Shown: positions 36,201 through 44,717, counted from the stretch's first letter. The stretch: 64,000 bases of DNA from an uncultured Bacteroidales bacterium (GCA_900317155.1 ONFO01000008.1:1-64000), one strand, 5' to 3'. The notes: a model not told the origin generated them from the sequence alone. A program made the numbers and translations.

Positions 36201-38418
36201 GAAGTCCGCTGACTTCTTCCGTTATATCTATAACGACAACAAGTTGCAGAAGAAGGAAGACGGCAGTTGGAAGGATATTGAAGAAGACGAAAGCTGCCTG
36301 CTCTTCAACAACCTGAACCAGTGGGTTGAGGATAACAATGGCGAAGGACACAAGTATTCCTTGTGGGTCCGTCCGACCATCACGGGTATCAACGACGACT
36401 TCCCGATCTTGCACCTCTGTGATTGGAACAGCGAAGGCAAGCAAGGCCTTGGCGACTTCCGCAACATGGCTACCTGGCATGGTGGTCCTAAGTTGCAGTA
36501 TGCAGGTCCTGTGCGTGACTTTAATGAACTGAACTCGATGATTGAGAGAATGGGAACCAATGACTATATGTATGTCTATGGTGATATAGCAGAAGAGGTG
36601 ACGGCTGACATTATGTCGGAAGGTGTCTATAAACCCGCTCAACTCAGCGTTTATGAGCATGCTGCCATCTTGCATCCCGGCACTTTGGCTGAACATCCTC
36701 AGACCTACGTTGGCGTGACATTCGACAATTCATGTGGCCATGCCTATTCCACCCCAGAAATCAACCATATGGATAACTTCATTTTGCCACGCGACTGGCA
36801 CATGTTCTCATCTTCAATCAACAACGCGCCTTTGGGCTTCAACTATGAGGTGAATGGAGTGAACACCAACCTGTCACAATATTATCCTGAGAATCCTACA
36901 GGTGCTGCTGTCGACAATGGTGACTACTACAACAACCCGTGGCCTTATCTGCACCAGCAGGGTCCTTATGGTGAGTTCACATGGCTTAATAATGCCCAAT
37001 CGAACGATAAGATCCGTTATTGGATGAAGGGTTGGGAGAACAGCCAGAGCTTGAATGTTGAGAATCCTGAAATTGATGAGGAAAAATGGGTTGATGGTTA
37101 CTTCCCGAGTAGGGTAGATGGCGCAAGTGAATTCAGCAATAGCTGTATTGAAACAGAAGATGAATATGGTCGCTTCCCATACGGTATGGATATGTTCTGC
37201 TGGTATGAGCCCGAACCACACTGGATCAACTTCAAACGTAACGGCCCGAACCACTGGCACAGTGATGAGTATGAAGATGAACATCATCTCCACGCCCACC
37301 TGCCTTATACTGAGAATGGCATCGCCAACCAGAATGAGGATGAGCTTGTGTTCGGAAAGGGCTATATGTTTGCCATAGCTGAGAAGACCTACCTGCAAAG
37401 CCATGGATATCTGAATGCCAATAGTAATACACGAGATAGAGTTGTTACCAATACGAATAGTGCATTCGCGGGTAGTATATTCTCGGGATGGAACCTTGTT
37501 GGTAATCCGTATCACGCTTACCTTGACTTTGAGGAGTTTGCATCCGACAACAACATTGGCTCATACTATGTGATTTACGATGCTGATGGCTATCAAGACG
37601 GCCCGTCAAGTGCCTATCTCTATTATCCGCAGACAGGTTCGAATGGTGGTGCGTATGCAGATCAATTCCTGCATCCTCACCAAGGCTTCTTCGTCAAGTC
37701 GACCGATGGTAGTGCCTTGTCATTCAATGAAGGAATGACAGTAACCAGAGACGAAGCCTCTAACAGCGCGTTCCGTAGCTGGAAGCCGAACTATCCTCTG
37801 GTCAATCTCTATCTGAACAGCGAAAAAGGTTGTTCTGATGTGACGGTCATTGAGTTCCACAGACCTGAATGGGGTGGCGCAAGGAAACAGAGGGAGCTTC
37901 GTCAAGGCAATGGTTTGCTCTATGCCTACAATGATGAAGAACCTTATGCAGCCTTGTTCGTCAAGGAAGGTGCCGAAAGGGTTCCGCTGTGGTTTGAAGC
38001 TAAGGATACCGATGTGTATACCATGACTTGGAACACAGCTAACGGTGATTTCAGCAGTCTGTATCTGATTGACAACTTGACAGGCACACGCTACGATATG
38101 CTTAATAATGACAGCTATGTCTTTGAAGGTAAAGCATCAGACTATCATTCCCGTTTCTATATCACGTTCAATTGTGTTGACGTGGAAGAGAATGATGAAG
38201 ACACTGAGACCAACATAGCGTTCTTCGACGGTTCACAATGGGTGGTAACCGGTGAAGGTAATATTGAGTTGATAGACTTGCAAGGCCGCGTCCTTTGGAA
38301 TTCACGATTGAGTGGAGGCCAGAGTAGGGTAAGTGTTCCCAACGTGGCAGCAGGTCTGTATCTCTTCCGCTTGACAAATGCCAACGAAACGAAAGTCCAG
38401 AAAATAATCATTAAATAA
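24277..38418 (+). CDS. Giant (4713-aa) T9SS-exported repeat surface protein
   Basis: Signal peptide about 1-32; ATG 24286 (MNRRNF) is an alternative start. Two Fn3-like domains of the TERGICWGTSQNPT type cover about 33-232, and a third (TERGICLGTETNPT) lies near 2680-2780. A CUB-like domain (FLYFYDGDIAPSNLIG, MTVRFVSD) is around 240-370, and a chitobiase-C-like segment (GCTIHYTINGGEEYTY) near 590-650. From about 1200 to 2670 are dozens of VYGGG/VFGGG beta repeats, with a higher-order period of about 155-190 aa marked by GGGENGHV. GLUG-like repeats (GGYVGGLVGRA, AGGLVGYN) occur around 3700-3910. The last 75 residues are a T9SS type A sorting domain (IELIDLQGRVLWN ... GLYLFRLTNANE ... QKIIIK). 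Probably a cell-surface adhesin or matrix fibre; the ligand is unknown. A 92-aa membrane-tail protein follows directly. Confidence 0.9.
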   Translation: MSCMNRRNFPKLRALFALLIFSLLSVGTVWAQNAPTVTTNDATGITAITAKGNGNVTADGGATVTERGICWGTSQNPTISGNHLSSSAGTGYFAAELTGLAENTTYYVRAYATNSAGTAYGDNKTFTTKTIVDPVVTTLDVIHIRQNSAVGVARLTDQGNDPTTERGVCWSSSVTLPTLNNPNCRHAKNGVGEGDYSVSMSYIEPNTLYYMRAYAKNSKGTVVYGAVKTFHTHVHMQNGTIEVDEDGFIFTDSNADTDEPGQWYTHYEEYSVVFIPENSAYGVKIVFDSLLINNDFLYFYDGDIAPSNLIGVYTCNEYHAYKHSNSEQVSVFGLGGNIFTVTSHNYMTVRFVSDYHWRDFGWRAHVTQAAFTPQPPAVAKMACSDNSFVLLGTSKGQHSTTLKYSVGYGGAEPGAPSETYEEGTPININGDYPVKIKVMTEVKETADGDVISSAIKMYTFGDESKVIHPDAPTITGPAANSSTVTLSVVRPAALNDTWTILYTLNELEDPATSPTAQAITSTTEDPITHEVTTSGTVALPEFCMVRAVVIGTTCPEAFSEESQYLYDDTHTLYLLPPAITFDGTGSSANTIITPSTSGCTIHYTINGGEEYTYTDYSHTFVVNANDRVEAWVTKDGPYVVSPHAVATYLPSGSTPGSSSGLYGDVVYLDDRESHSLSYYSDGSQPVFSLHPVDVKITYFGNGIGNMTDSTEDGDNPTSFSANATGVMVGVAQGETQNTFVYNETLESSHYEVDDYGYTVMVPDYEGANNEYTYTTIPNPFSVRPMYTTVTSTRNIYVRGTIQSNAFGYINVTYTDVNNTLQTWSGYINWSQQQGSIFPEATLQVLAGTTVSFSLYTSNGGWADNGHIGCEVRYDNADGDVIWTGIAYYSTNGQNNPVTGSVTVQEGGPGGGQTITFTDYRGFYAWRVKRLQGVTIKDAYGNTYDENSTIFAETRLIFQIDNEYGNEVDFEALWAKAYVGTVTSNPWGQVVVSGLNTNVSYERNFVVGVTRINALNVPATYSSYYPDGTPSQSVSNTVTLITNDNNGNYTDTDRFFLYADMKFENMNFSYTQRIVGNNHYLCFGRGINTVNVPYSFEGVYTDNDHPMGPLDYTIRVESGRFNMFSFISDTYTYGNVQRPINGRYLVKGIMGSDYDRAQNDNSKLRVCCDYSNDSLNMNRLFLCYGIQGNGIENKDIETFSLVVKGGTYQESYWEYGGNGRYDQSFYVGQNFSSGYPGVRYITVKGGDFGSMNGGRGTSNYDHGHVDPNVVASSIRIKGGKFHGSVFGGAADNMTPGSRRIVITGRQDENQQPTTLVQGWVAGGCNGTGENGEMGCIDGNSYIYVGGKTVVGSEPSIMVNGTEGGNVFGAGRGVIDYWYTPPTWQQGEPHWVNQIAYVHISNVVVADDAFIFKDVYGGGFHGYVTDTSNVFIVGGTVGNNVYGGAFQHGHTDPIPATRVHIRDGNVLGSVFGGSNTLGNVGLTGANPEDDDDNNAVVWMTGGTVGTTGSFESGCVFGGSDGINTKVLSNTRVHINGGLVVNNVYGGGNLGQVEGKATVKIEGGEVGDEHDDVNPTKGNVYGGGKGVAAAGGDTYVNEAEVDILDSYIMGSVFGGGENGHVLTNTVVNVNGGQVGGYPGDIFGEGEHADCANPYHGSVYGGGSGLNLDSNGNMVGVDPEDGWVKGNSTVNIVSGAHILRNVYGGSNVASVGLTAGTETIDGKTYLIPVPYTGLATVNISGGIIGTDGEDDIYNGIVASNGMVFGSSHGKAVIGDLNYAHVNSTHVTISAGADIRGSVFGGGDDGFVLDSTFVEIMDGTIGTPLTAEECVTDDFGSGAIIYRGNVYGGGRGIDPENGQISTIAGFVKKNTRVMMTGGLVRHNVYGGGSLACVGFKDRPETGIATVYINGGQVGSTGLNNGRVFGSGRGMPATPGDDELMKYASLAFTNNTYVTVEGTAKVMGSVYGGGENGHVAKKTTVTVDGVATIGSEKMYPFTGNVFGGGRGVDRYGTSLTDFSRTAGKVYEQTEVNINGGQVYHAVYGGGTMASVGQIITDDGNGGYGTPSDTPIYYGPDDETVADAETGFLKLRPDIDNNGLAVVNINHGAIVGDDGDGDGMVFGSARGMAGADYKHFAYTGNTDVNINGGQIMGSVYGGGENGHVLGSTDVDVVDGTIGFVGSHNILMGNVFGGGCGTDLDLSGNYSRTAGWVKFNTNVTIEGAQTYRNVYGGGNLASVGIAENHDAEFSGRANVIVKDGVVGSDGNENGHVFGSGYGRPAGEGNQQIFSELAFVKNSFVTIQDNADVKGSVFGSGENGHVRQNTHVFVTGGTIGIDGTTGYEGNVYGGGRGKDQIGGEFSITSGRTYGNTFVDLSGGKVNGSVYGGGRMASVGTYPERGDIPADPDYNNGAESGRSTVYIHGDVIIGNENTAIRGGNVYGGAKGLVGSDYAQLAYLKNTEVIIDGATITGSVFGGGENGHVSENTKVVVNDGTIGFDGGNEYKGNVFGGGRGIDRDASGNQTETAGIVQGSTRVFFEGGTAYGSVFGGGNASLVSLEKVVNINSGTVKQDVFGGCKQVSVEMADKHPGTKTVNMRGGQVNGSVYGCSNKSIDGNFEPGHEKDWTAFVNISGGTILGSVHGLGYAGEVNGSSLVNIGVNAIAEKVDGEWSDLSKRNVYNIYFDDRAYLPTVLTSGVFDVTGTTAEVDSYVTSIGESDVTERGICLGTETNPTQETEVDGITGDGRGYYSYNLSGLTAGTKYYVRAYAKNDKGTAYGAEISFTTNAAEPEFASGDIDRDEHEGKIAIENAVSIGNSVYAGSNYFGTQGSNVNDWTHHDATGYTNIYIDGTEYNTASNSGNSMNIGGGVFGSGTHCEAGLSGHNVLMREYGHRNTENNGHGDEFTEATRSLTTIQRCQNLLLDNVNINLTGLNDINTTYSTSKIYSVVKVDEVMYLTNASALSVGGEAGPAYMDSIHCLRSMHLNIPAGTTIYDELYALEDGDLTPAENDETKQHYDNIQNLEWIAVNPLTGGENTAENARLYYVTSAPTTPLDYEQENVILFNNFSQLWVRYHKDEPNTKYGELQGFIRMDSDYEPYGTESFAFARPKITGAKNNNILTGNPAHPYLYENDNVVDGGFLSYKVDNLGVDYEHGYNFFTLQDNLGGWDYPADGDDGGDDYTKTKQYPYINVYPLTREDRDFYRMWVIPRPNGALWYVDGRGVGEETGGWGKDLNHQDGWGHFPDKPKLTVSFNAGEDDAHNGIIYDRTRTIPDPSGQGQLTGPYKVFDPSKDIIYVVGPVSALKEEAGGEININRNWEGEYTLYPNEVYQLDNYKLKLFRYPGGHMMSNGKIDGSETTTPLTQDILGDITFEAYNGLPAGVTTGPGANYNAMIDVDSISDSQQGNITLNNVLVDGLYGHTQIDDSYHQIPTSFDQDAVHKPLVVMGAGTTLTLKSVAEPDDLTQEGTELQRCYNNTKADYYYDPDYDADADDDPDIVFATRHGGAVYVHRYATMNAEGKVTVKDNLQNLDQIVYNEDGEEAGTTPVKIESNVYLPTFKKHTYITGELDQSSRIGITSPIRNAEPHFTQNTMSPIAEATDATIAYNAWNNENYYDDLARFFYRGYEDDFKTTYYEQSAANYSPLLADAGDDETIEKTLYFGWTWNNVVTRKPAEFSYDNIDSPEDLAWLISLVNGLNGRVANDLSAIDVIEEKTDIDLVQYVWLPVGDRLVGTKPFGGKFDGRGHIIENLSIAYLGNGDGRYNRNNYGMFGVVDGGVVDRTFVLSGYIEPVSDLNYKGMANMGTLVGMLGTDGASKPASMVSNSEGGADIVCAQRDNDFNVGSVIGYMVEGELHSSMGMSDITAMKAYPNGGYVGGLVGRAEPDVEGKVAKINNSFSNSKMTFGQTSMVSAGGLVGYNVSTMQNCYSRLQEGSAVYDKFKLLAFETMMPITLGHSFQMPVYEQAGFDQGWGTAESMLIDCYHYTNPKSADFFRYIYNDNKLQKKEDGSWKDIEEDESCLLFNNLNQWVEDNNGEGHKYSLWVRPTITGINDDFPILHLCDWNSEGKQGLGDFRNMATWHGGPKLQYAGPVRDFNELNSMIERMGTNDYMYVYGDIAEEVTADIMSEGVYKPAQLSVYEHAAILHPGTLAEHPQTYVGVTFDNSCGHAYSTPEINHMDNFILPRDWHMFSSSINNAPLGFNYEVNGVNTNLSQYYPENPTGAAVDNGDYYNNPWPYLHQQGPYGEFTWLNNAQSNDKIRYWMKGWENSQSLNVENPEIDEEKWVDGYFPSRVDGASEFSNSCIETEDEYGRFPYGMDMFCWYEPEPHWINFKRNGPNHWHSDEYEDEHHLHAHLPYTENGIANQNEDELVFGKGYMFAIAEKTYLQSHGYLNANSNTRDRVVTNTNSAFAGSIFSGWNLVGNPYHAYLDFEEFASDNNIGSYYVIYDADGYQDGPSSAYLYYPQTGSNGGAYADQFLHPHQGFFVKSTDGSALSFNEGMTVTRDEASNSAFRSWKPNYPLVNLYLNSEKGCSDVTVIEFHRPEWGGARKQRELRQGNGLLYAYNDEEPYAALFVKEGAERVPLWFEAKDTDVYTMTWNTANGDFSSLYLIDNLTGTRYDMLNNDSYVFEGKASDYHSRFYITFNCVDVEENDEDTETNIAFFDGSQWVVTGEGNIELIDLQGRVLWNSRLSGGQSRVSVPNVAAGLYLFRLTNANETKVQKIIIK

Positions 38419-38439
38419 TAAACCTTGGAGGATTTGAAA

Positions 38440-38715
38440 ATGGAAAATAAGATGAAAAACTTTAGAAATAGATTCTTCGCAGTGATAATCATGTTGTTAT
38501 TCATTGCGGTTCCAATGCAAGCTCAAGTGTTCATGACAGAAGCAGACCATAATGGAAACATAAGGGTAAATGATCCTGAGTTTTCAGTGCCGGTCCCTTA
38601 CCAAGGTACTTCTCTTGATGAGATATTTTATGCTCCTTTGGGAAGTGGATGGCTTTTGTTGGCTGGCTTTGGAGGGTATTATCTTCTGAAGAAGCGTAAG
38701 GAAGATAAAGAATAA
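38440..38715 (+). CDS. Small exported protein with C-terminal anchor-like tail
   Basis: 92 aa from ATG 38440; ATG 38452 (MKNFRNRFF) is as likely. A signal peptide ends VPMQAQ. A short linker of about 45 residues (EFSVPVPYQGTSLDE) leads to YAPLGSGWLLLAGFGGYYLL followed by KKRKEDKE. This order (small motif, hydrophobic helix, basic tail) resembles sorting-signal layouts such as LPXTG or PEP-CTERM, though the motif matches none I can name. It is 21 nt downstream of the giant surface gene and ends at a strong terminator, so the two are very probably cotranscribed and may act together. Confidence 0.8.
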   Translation: MENKMKNFRNRFFAVIIMLLFIAVPMQAQVFMTEADHNGNIRVNDPEFSVPVPYQGTSLDEIFYAPLGSGWLLLAGFGGYYLLKKRKEDKE

Positions 38716-38734
38716 TCCAAATACCCTTTCCTAT

Positions 38735-38774
38735 TGGCCGCTACAAGGATGTCTTTGTAGCGGCCATTTTTTTT
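38735..38774 (+). terminator. Strong rho-independent terminator of the giant-protein operon
   Basis: TGGCCGCTACAA (38735 onward) pairs with TTGTAGCGGCCA (to 38766), followed by eight T residues. It ends the 24277-38715 transcript. Confidence 0.92.
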
Positions 38775-38822
38775 GTTTTGGGCACAAAAGTCAGGGCTTG
38801 GCAGATAGGAAAATCAGCCACC

Positions 38823-38894
38823 CATGTCATTCCTGCGTGGGCAGGTGTGTTGGCGGGGAAATGCTCTGCATTCGACGTAGTCAATCTATGGGAG
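38823..38894 (+). repeat. REP-like intergenic element, copy C
   Basis: Begins ATGTCATTCCTGCGTGGGCA, then GTGTGTTGGCGGGGAA, and ends CAATCTATGGGAGG. It shares both ends with the element at 15909-15959 (same sequence on its minus strand), with an insertion of about 20 bp between. Confidence 0.65.
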
Positions 38895-38909
38895 GCTGCA
38901 TTAAAAAGT

Positions 38910-38946
38910 GAAATCCCTAATCGATCGATGACCAATTAGGGATTCT
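38910..38946 (-). terminator. Terminator downstream of tRNA-Arg
   Basis: AATCCCTAAT and ATTAGGGATT form a 10-bp stem. On the minus strand it is followed by TCACTTTTTAAT, so it would end the tRNA-Arg transcript. Confidence 0.65.
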
Positions 38947-38956
38947 GATGTTGTCG

Positions 38957-39030
38957 TGATCCGGTTGGGATTCGAACCCAAGACCCACAGCTTAGAAGGC
39001 TGTTGCTCTATCCAGCTGAGCTACCAGACC
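38957..39030 (-). tRNA. tRNA-Arg (anticodon TCT)
   Basis: The minus strand gives a full cloverleaf: acceptor GGTCTGG/CCGGATC (with wobble pairs), D-arm AGCTCAGCTGGATAGAGC, anticodon loop CTTCTAA with TCT, and T-arm GGGTTCGAATCCC, then discriminator A. CCA is not encoded. Confidence 0.96.
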
Positions 39031-39107
39031 ATCTTATTTCGACTGCAAAGGTACGACTTTTTTTGAAGAACGGGTCGTTTTTTAGAAAAAAAATGCATGA
39101 AAGCCTA

Positions 39108-39428
39108 TCATCCTTCTGTCTTTGGCACATATGGATGATGTTGACGTTTTGGCTTAGCAGGTTTTTCAAGTTTTGGAGCTGGGGCGACTTGAGGGCGCGA
39201 TTTCTTGACTTGCAACTCGTTACCCATAAATACGGTCTCGTCAGTCTCTACAATGGCCTTGTAAGCCTCGGCATCATTGGGCATTTCCACAAAACCGTAG
39301 CATTTTGAGCGGCCTGTTTCACGATCCATGATAACCTTGCAGGAGTCAACCGTGCCGAATTGTTCAAATAATGCTCTCAGGTCTTCTGTTGTGGTTTTAA
39401 AAGCTAATTTGGCGACAAAAATCTTCAT
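39108..39428 (-). CDS. RRM-domain RNA-binding protein
   Basis: 106 aa from ATG 39428; longer in-frame starts would run through the promoter. One RRM fills residues 1-80: RNP2 IFVAKL at 3-8 and RNP1-type KCYGFVEM in the middle, with the LRALFEQFGTVDSCKVIMD helix-strand between. The tail is rich in Pro and Lys (PAPKLEKPAKPKRQHHP), like the small glycine- or basic-tailed RRM proteins of Bacteroidetes. It probably binds mRNA; its role is not established. Confidence 0.92.
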   Translation of the reverse strand: MKIFVAKLAFKTTTEDLRALFEQFGTVDSCKVIMDRETGRSKCYGFVEMPNDAEAYKAIVETDETVFMGNELQVKKSRPQVAPAPKLEKPAKPKRQHHPYVPKTEG

Positions 39429-39454
39429 AATAATGATAATGTGAATTGATAGTG

Positions 39455-39489
39455 CAAAGATATATAATAAATTCAATACGATAACCAAA
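39455..39489 (-). promoter_or_regulatory. Promoter of the RRM gene
   Basis: On the minus strand TATCTTTG at 39455-39462, with TTTG at 39486-39489 23 nt upstream. Confidence 0.6.
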
Positions 39490-39531
39490 AATGTGGAAAT
39501 TTTAAAAGTGAGCCTAGTAGAGCTCTTAGGC

Positions 39532-39560
39532 ATAAAAAAAGCGAAGCCTGAAACTTCGCC
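39532..39560 (-). terminator. Terminator downstream of tRNA-Tyr
   Basis: GCGAAG and CTTCGC form a stem around a 7-nt loop, followed on the minus strand by TTTTTTT. It ends the tRNA-Tyr transcript before the RRM gene's own promoter. Confidence 0.85.
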
Positions 39561-39566
39561 TTGCAG

Positions 39567-39648
39567 TGGGGGAAGGTGGACTCGAACCACCGAACGGATT
39601 CCCGGACAGATTTACAGTCTGTTGCAATTGCCACTATGCGACTCCCCC
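39567..39648 (-). tRNA. tRNA-Tyr (anticodon GTA)
   Basis: The minus strand gives GGGGGAG/TTCCCCC acceptor arms, anticodon stem CAGACTGTAAATCTG with GTA, a long variable arm (CCGGGAATCCGTTCGG region) and T-arm GGTTCGAGTCC. A class II tRNA of 82 nt. CCA beyond the discriminator is not encoded. Confidence 0.96.
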
Positions 39649-39765
39649 AAGAAAAAATAGAACCGATGTCTCTTTTTGACGCGGCAAAAGTACATCTTTT
39701 TTCCTTATCCCCTGCAAAAACCGCAAAAAATTTCGCATTTTTGCATTTTCAAAAACCACATCGCA

Positions 39766-40929
39766 ATGAAATACAATTTCGATAAAATCATTAATCGCGC
39801 TGATACTAACTGCGTTAAATATGACTTGAGAAAAGAAGTTTTTGGCAATCCCGACGTGATTCCCATGTGGGTGGCCGACATGGATTTCGAGACCCCTGAT
39901 TTTGTCCGTGAGGCTGTCATCAAGCGGGCAGAGCATCCAGTTTATGGCTATCATTTCAAGGATGAACCTTATTTCCAATCCATTGCAGGATGGCTGAAAC
40001 GCCGTCACCAGTGGGATGTGGAGCTGGAATGGATGTCGTTCACACCCGGCGTGGTGTGTGGTTTCAATATGGCCGTTTTGGCTTTTACACAGCCCAGCGA
40101 TGAAATCATCATCCAACCGCCTGTCTATCCGCCATTCCATCATGCCGTTTCGGGGCATGGGCGCAAGTTGGTTTACAATACCTTGATTGATAAAGGAACT
40201 GGATATGAGATAGACTTTCCCAAATTAGCGGAACAAGCCAAGACTGCCAAGATGCTGATTCTTTGCAATCCCCATAATCCCGTTGGACGTTGTTGGACCC
40301 GAGAGGAACTGCTACAGTTGGGCGAAATATGCATGAAAAACGACATGTTGGTCATTTCTGACGAAATCCATTGCGACCTGGTTTTGCCTGGTTACCATCA
40401 CACGCCTTTCGCCACTTTGAACGAGTCATTTGCACAAAACAGCATTACCTTCCACGCGGCTTCCAAGACCTTCAACCTTGCCGGCTTGGCCACTTCGACG
40501 GCAATCATTCCCAATGAGACGTTGCGCAAGACCTACATCGACTATGTTGAGACGTTGGAGGCTCATCTGGGTAACATTTTCGGCAAGGTTGCCACCGAAA
40601 CCGCCATGAGATGTGGCGACGACTGGCTTGGACAATTGCTTGACTATGTGCAAGGCAATATCGACTATGTGTCTGACTTCTTGGCCCGGAACCTCCCCAA
40701 AGTAAAATTCCATAAGCCACAAGCCACCTACATGATGTGGCTCGACTTCAACGGCTATGACTTTTCGGAAGAGGAACTTTGGCGCAAGATGACCCAGGAG
40801 GCCCAACTCGGATTCAATCGGGGCAAGGACTTTGGAGAGGCGGGCAGTGGCTTTTTCCGCATCAATTTGGCTTGCCCGAGAAGTACGGTGGAGGAAGCGA
40901 TGAGGCGACTGAAAAAGGTGTTTGGATAA
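39766..40929 (+). CDS. MalY/PatB family PLP enzyme (cystathionine beta-lyase-like)
   Basis: 387 aa from ATG 39766. Fold-type I PLP enzyme with the MalY/PatB signature: IPMWVADMDFETP near the N-terminus, GVVCGFNMAV, CNPHNPVGR, VISDEIHCDL and the cofactor lysine in HAASKTFNLAGL (Lys234). Members cleave C-S bonds of cystathionine or cysteine conjugates to give pyruvate, ammonia and a thiol; some also have regulatory roles. The physiological substrate here is open. The gene is preceded by GCATTTTTGC, a weak promoter match, and converges with the 40935 cassette. Confidence 0.92.
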   Translation: MKYNFDKIINRADTNCVKYDLRKEVFGNPDVIPMWVADMDFETPDFVREAVIKRAEHPVYGYHFKDEPYFQSIAGWLKRRHQWDVELEWMSFTPGVVCGFNMAVLAFTQPSDEIIIQPPVYPPFHHAVSGHGRKLVYNTLIDKGTGYEIDFPKLAEQAKTAKMLILCNPHNPVGRCWTREELLQLGEICMKNDMLVISDEIHCDLVLPGYHHTPFATLNESFAQNSITFHAASKTFNLAGLATSTAIIPNETLRKTYIDYVETLEAHLGNIFGKVATETAMRCGDDWLGQLLDYVQGNIDYVSDFLARNLPKVKFHKPQATYMMWLDFNGYDFSEEELWRKMTQEAQLGFNRGKDFGEAGSGFFRINLACPRSTVEEAMRRLKKVFG

Positions 40930-40934
40930 AGTTC

Positions 40935-41165
40935 TTATCCCATTTTCCCGGTTTTCAATTCATTTTCCAAGATGGAATATACGTATTTGGGACTTTGGAA
41001 ATACAAACCACTTTCAGGACGATTCAAGGCTGCGTAAGTGTCTGAGTTATAGAATATATCGAAGGCGGATTTCATGTCCATGTTGTGACGTTCCATCAAC
41101 AAGGAAATGAGGTCGCGGGTCATAATATCGACCATAAACTCAAAGTCTTTTTCCTCTATATTCAT
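40935..41165 (-). CDS. Small third gene of the DUF3990 cassette
   Basis: 76 aa, helical, no signal peptide; seen are FMVDIMTRDLISLLM, SAFDIFYNSDTYAAL and SPKYVYSILENEL. It starts within the stop of the DUF3990 gene (ATGA overlap at 41162-41165), so it is translationally coupled to it. Small proteins of this shape accompany DUF3990/DUF3791 pairs in Firmicutes and Bacteroidetes. It may be a second antitoxin or accessory subunit (inference). Confidence 0.75.
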   Translation of the reverse strand: MNIEEKDFEFMVDIMTRDLISLLMERHNMDMKSAFDIFYNSDTYAALNRPESGLYFQSPKYVYSILENELKTGKMG

Positions 41166-41638
41166 ATTTTCTTCAGTTTGCTAATAGCCAATTCAGTACA
41201 AAAAGCGTATTGGAAAGTGACGCCTTTCATATAGTGTAGTCTGCGCATAAACTCGTCGATGTCGATATATCCTTCACGAAGGTTGAACATTTGTCGGCCA
41301 ACTTTGTCGTTGGCAATGGGTCCATAAACAATATCGTAATTGTGTATGTTGACTGCAGAATCCGTGTCCCTGTTGGAAAAAATGAACTCAGCCCATTCAC
41401 GGGAATAGCCGTCAAAGGTTTTCACTTGAAGTTGTCTGCCATCCAACAAGTTCCTGTCAAATTCAAACGAGCTGATGATAGGTTTTCCACCAAATCGGTC
41501 TACCGTGAACGCGGCCATTTCTTTGGCTTGCTGTACTTCTTCGGAAAGATAAAAGGCTTTCCCGAAATCCTTGTTGGGCTTGGATTTGCTTAGGTCAATG
41601 GTCTCGATTTCAATATTTGAGCCGTGATAGAGAATCAT
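41162..41638 (-). CDS. DUF3990 ADP-ribosyltransferase-like protein
   Basis: 158 aa matching DUF3990: LYHGSN (3-8), DFGKAFYLSEEVQQAKEMA (24-42), the WAEFIFSNR segment and IVYGPIANDKVG. DUF3990 belongs to the ADP-ribosyltransferase superfamily; the YHG and DFG..FYL strands correspond to the NAD pocket. A role as a toxin that modifies a host target with NAD is the natural guess. Overlaps of 4 nt with both neighbours (41635-41638, 41162-41165) make a tight three-gene unit with a DUF3791 protein in front, the arrangement of a toxin-antitoxin module. No experimental function is known to me. Confidence 0.85.
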   Translation of the reverse strand: MILYHGSNIEIETIDLSKSKPNKDFGKAFYLSEEVQQAKEMAAFTVDRFGGKPIISSFEFDRNLLDGRQLQVKTFDGYSREWAEFIFSNRDTDSAVNIHNYDIVYGPIANDKVGRQMFNLREGYIDIDEFMRRLHYMKGVTFQYAFCTELAISKLKKI

Positions 41639-41859
41639 GACAGTTGACCTCCTTGTCTTTTACAATAGTCTGAAATGCCTTGAACCATCTCTTGAAACGA
41701 AAGCGTGTGCATAATGCCATAATTTCGCTCAATGAAGCCAACGCCATCGTAACGACTGATATAACGATAGGCCTGAACGGGAGTGAGTTGATACTTGGCT
41801 GCAAACAATTTGACAACCATAATCAGATACTCGATTTTGTCTATGGTCAGTTGCGGCAT
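41635..41859 (-). CDS. DUF3791 protein, putative antitoxin
   Basis: 74 aa matching DUF3791: KIEYLIMVVKLFAAKYQLTPVQAYRYI, then IERNYGIMHTLSFQEMVQGI. These small helical proteins are regularly encoded next to DUF3990 proteins. First gene of the cassette; its TGA overlaps the DUF3990 ATG. It has a promoter element at 41882-41889. Confidence 0.82.
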   Translation of the reverse strand: MPQLTIDKIEYLIMVVKLFAAKYQLTPVQAYRYISRYDGVGFIERNYGIMHTLSFQEMVQGISDYCKRQGGQLS

Positions 41860-41881
41860 TTTCTAAATGCTTTTGATAGTG

Positions 41882-41889
41882 CAAAAATA
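41882..41889 (-). promoter_or_regulatory. -7 element (TATTTTTG) for the DUF3791/DUF3990 cassette
   Basis: Minus-strand TATTTTTG, 23 nt upstream of the DUF3791 start, in the 49-nt gap after ligA. Confidence 0.55.
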
Positions 41890-41908
41890 GAAATTTTCTT
41901 GAAAATGT

Positions 41909-44688
<2,780 letters not shown>

Positions 44689-44709
44689 GATATTTTCTGT
44701 TGAAAAGGC

Positions 44710-44717
44710 AAAAGTAC
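44710..44717 (-). promoter_or_regulatory. -7 element (TACTTTTG) for the membrane protein-ligA unit
   Basis: Minus-strand TACTTTTG, 22 nt upstream of the start at 44688; back to back with the plus-strand element at 44730. Confidence 0.5.
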
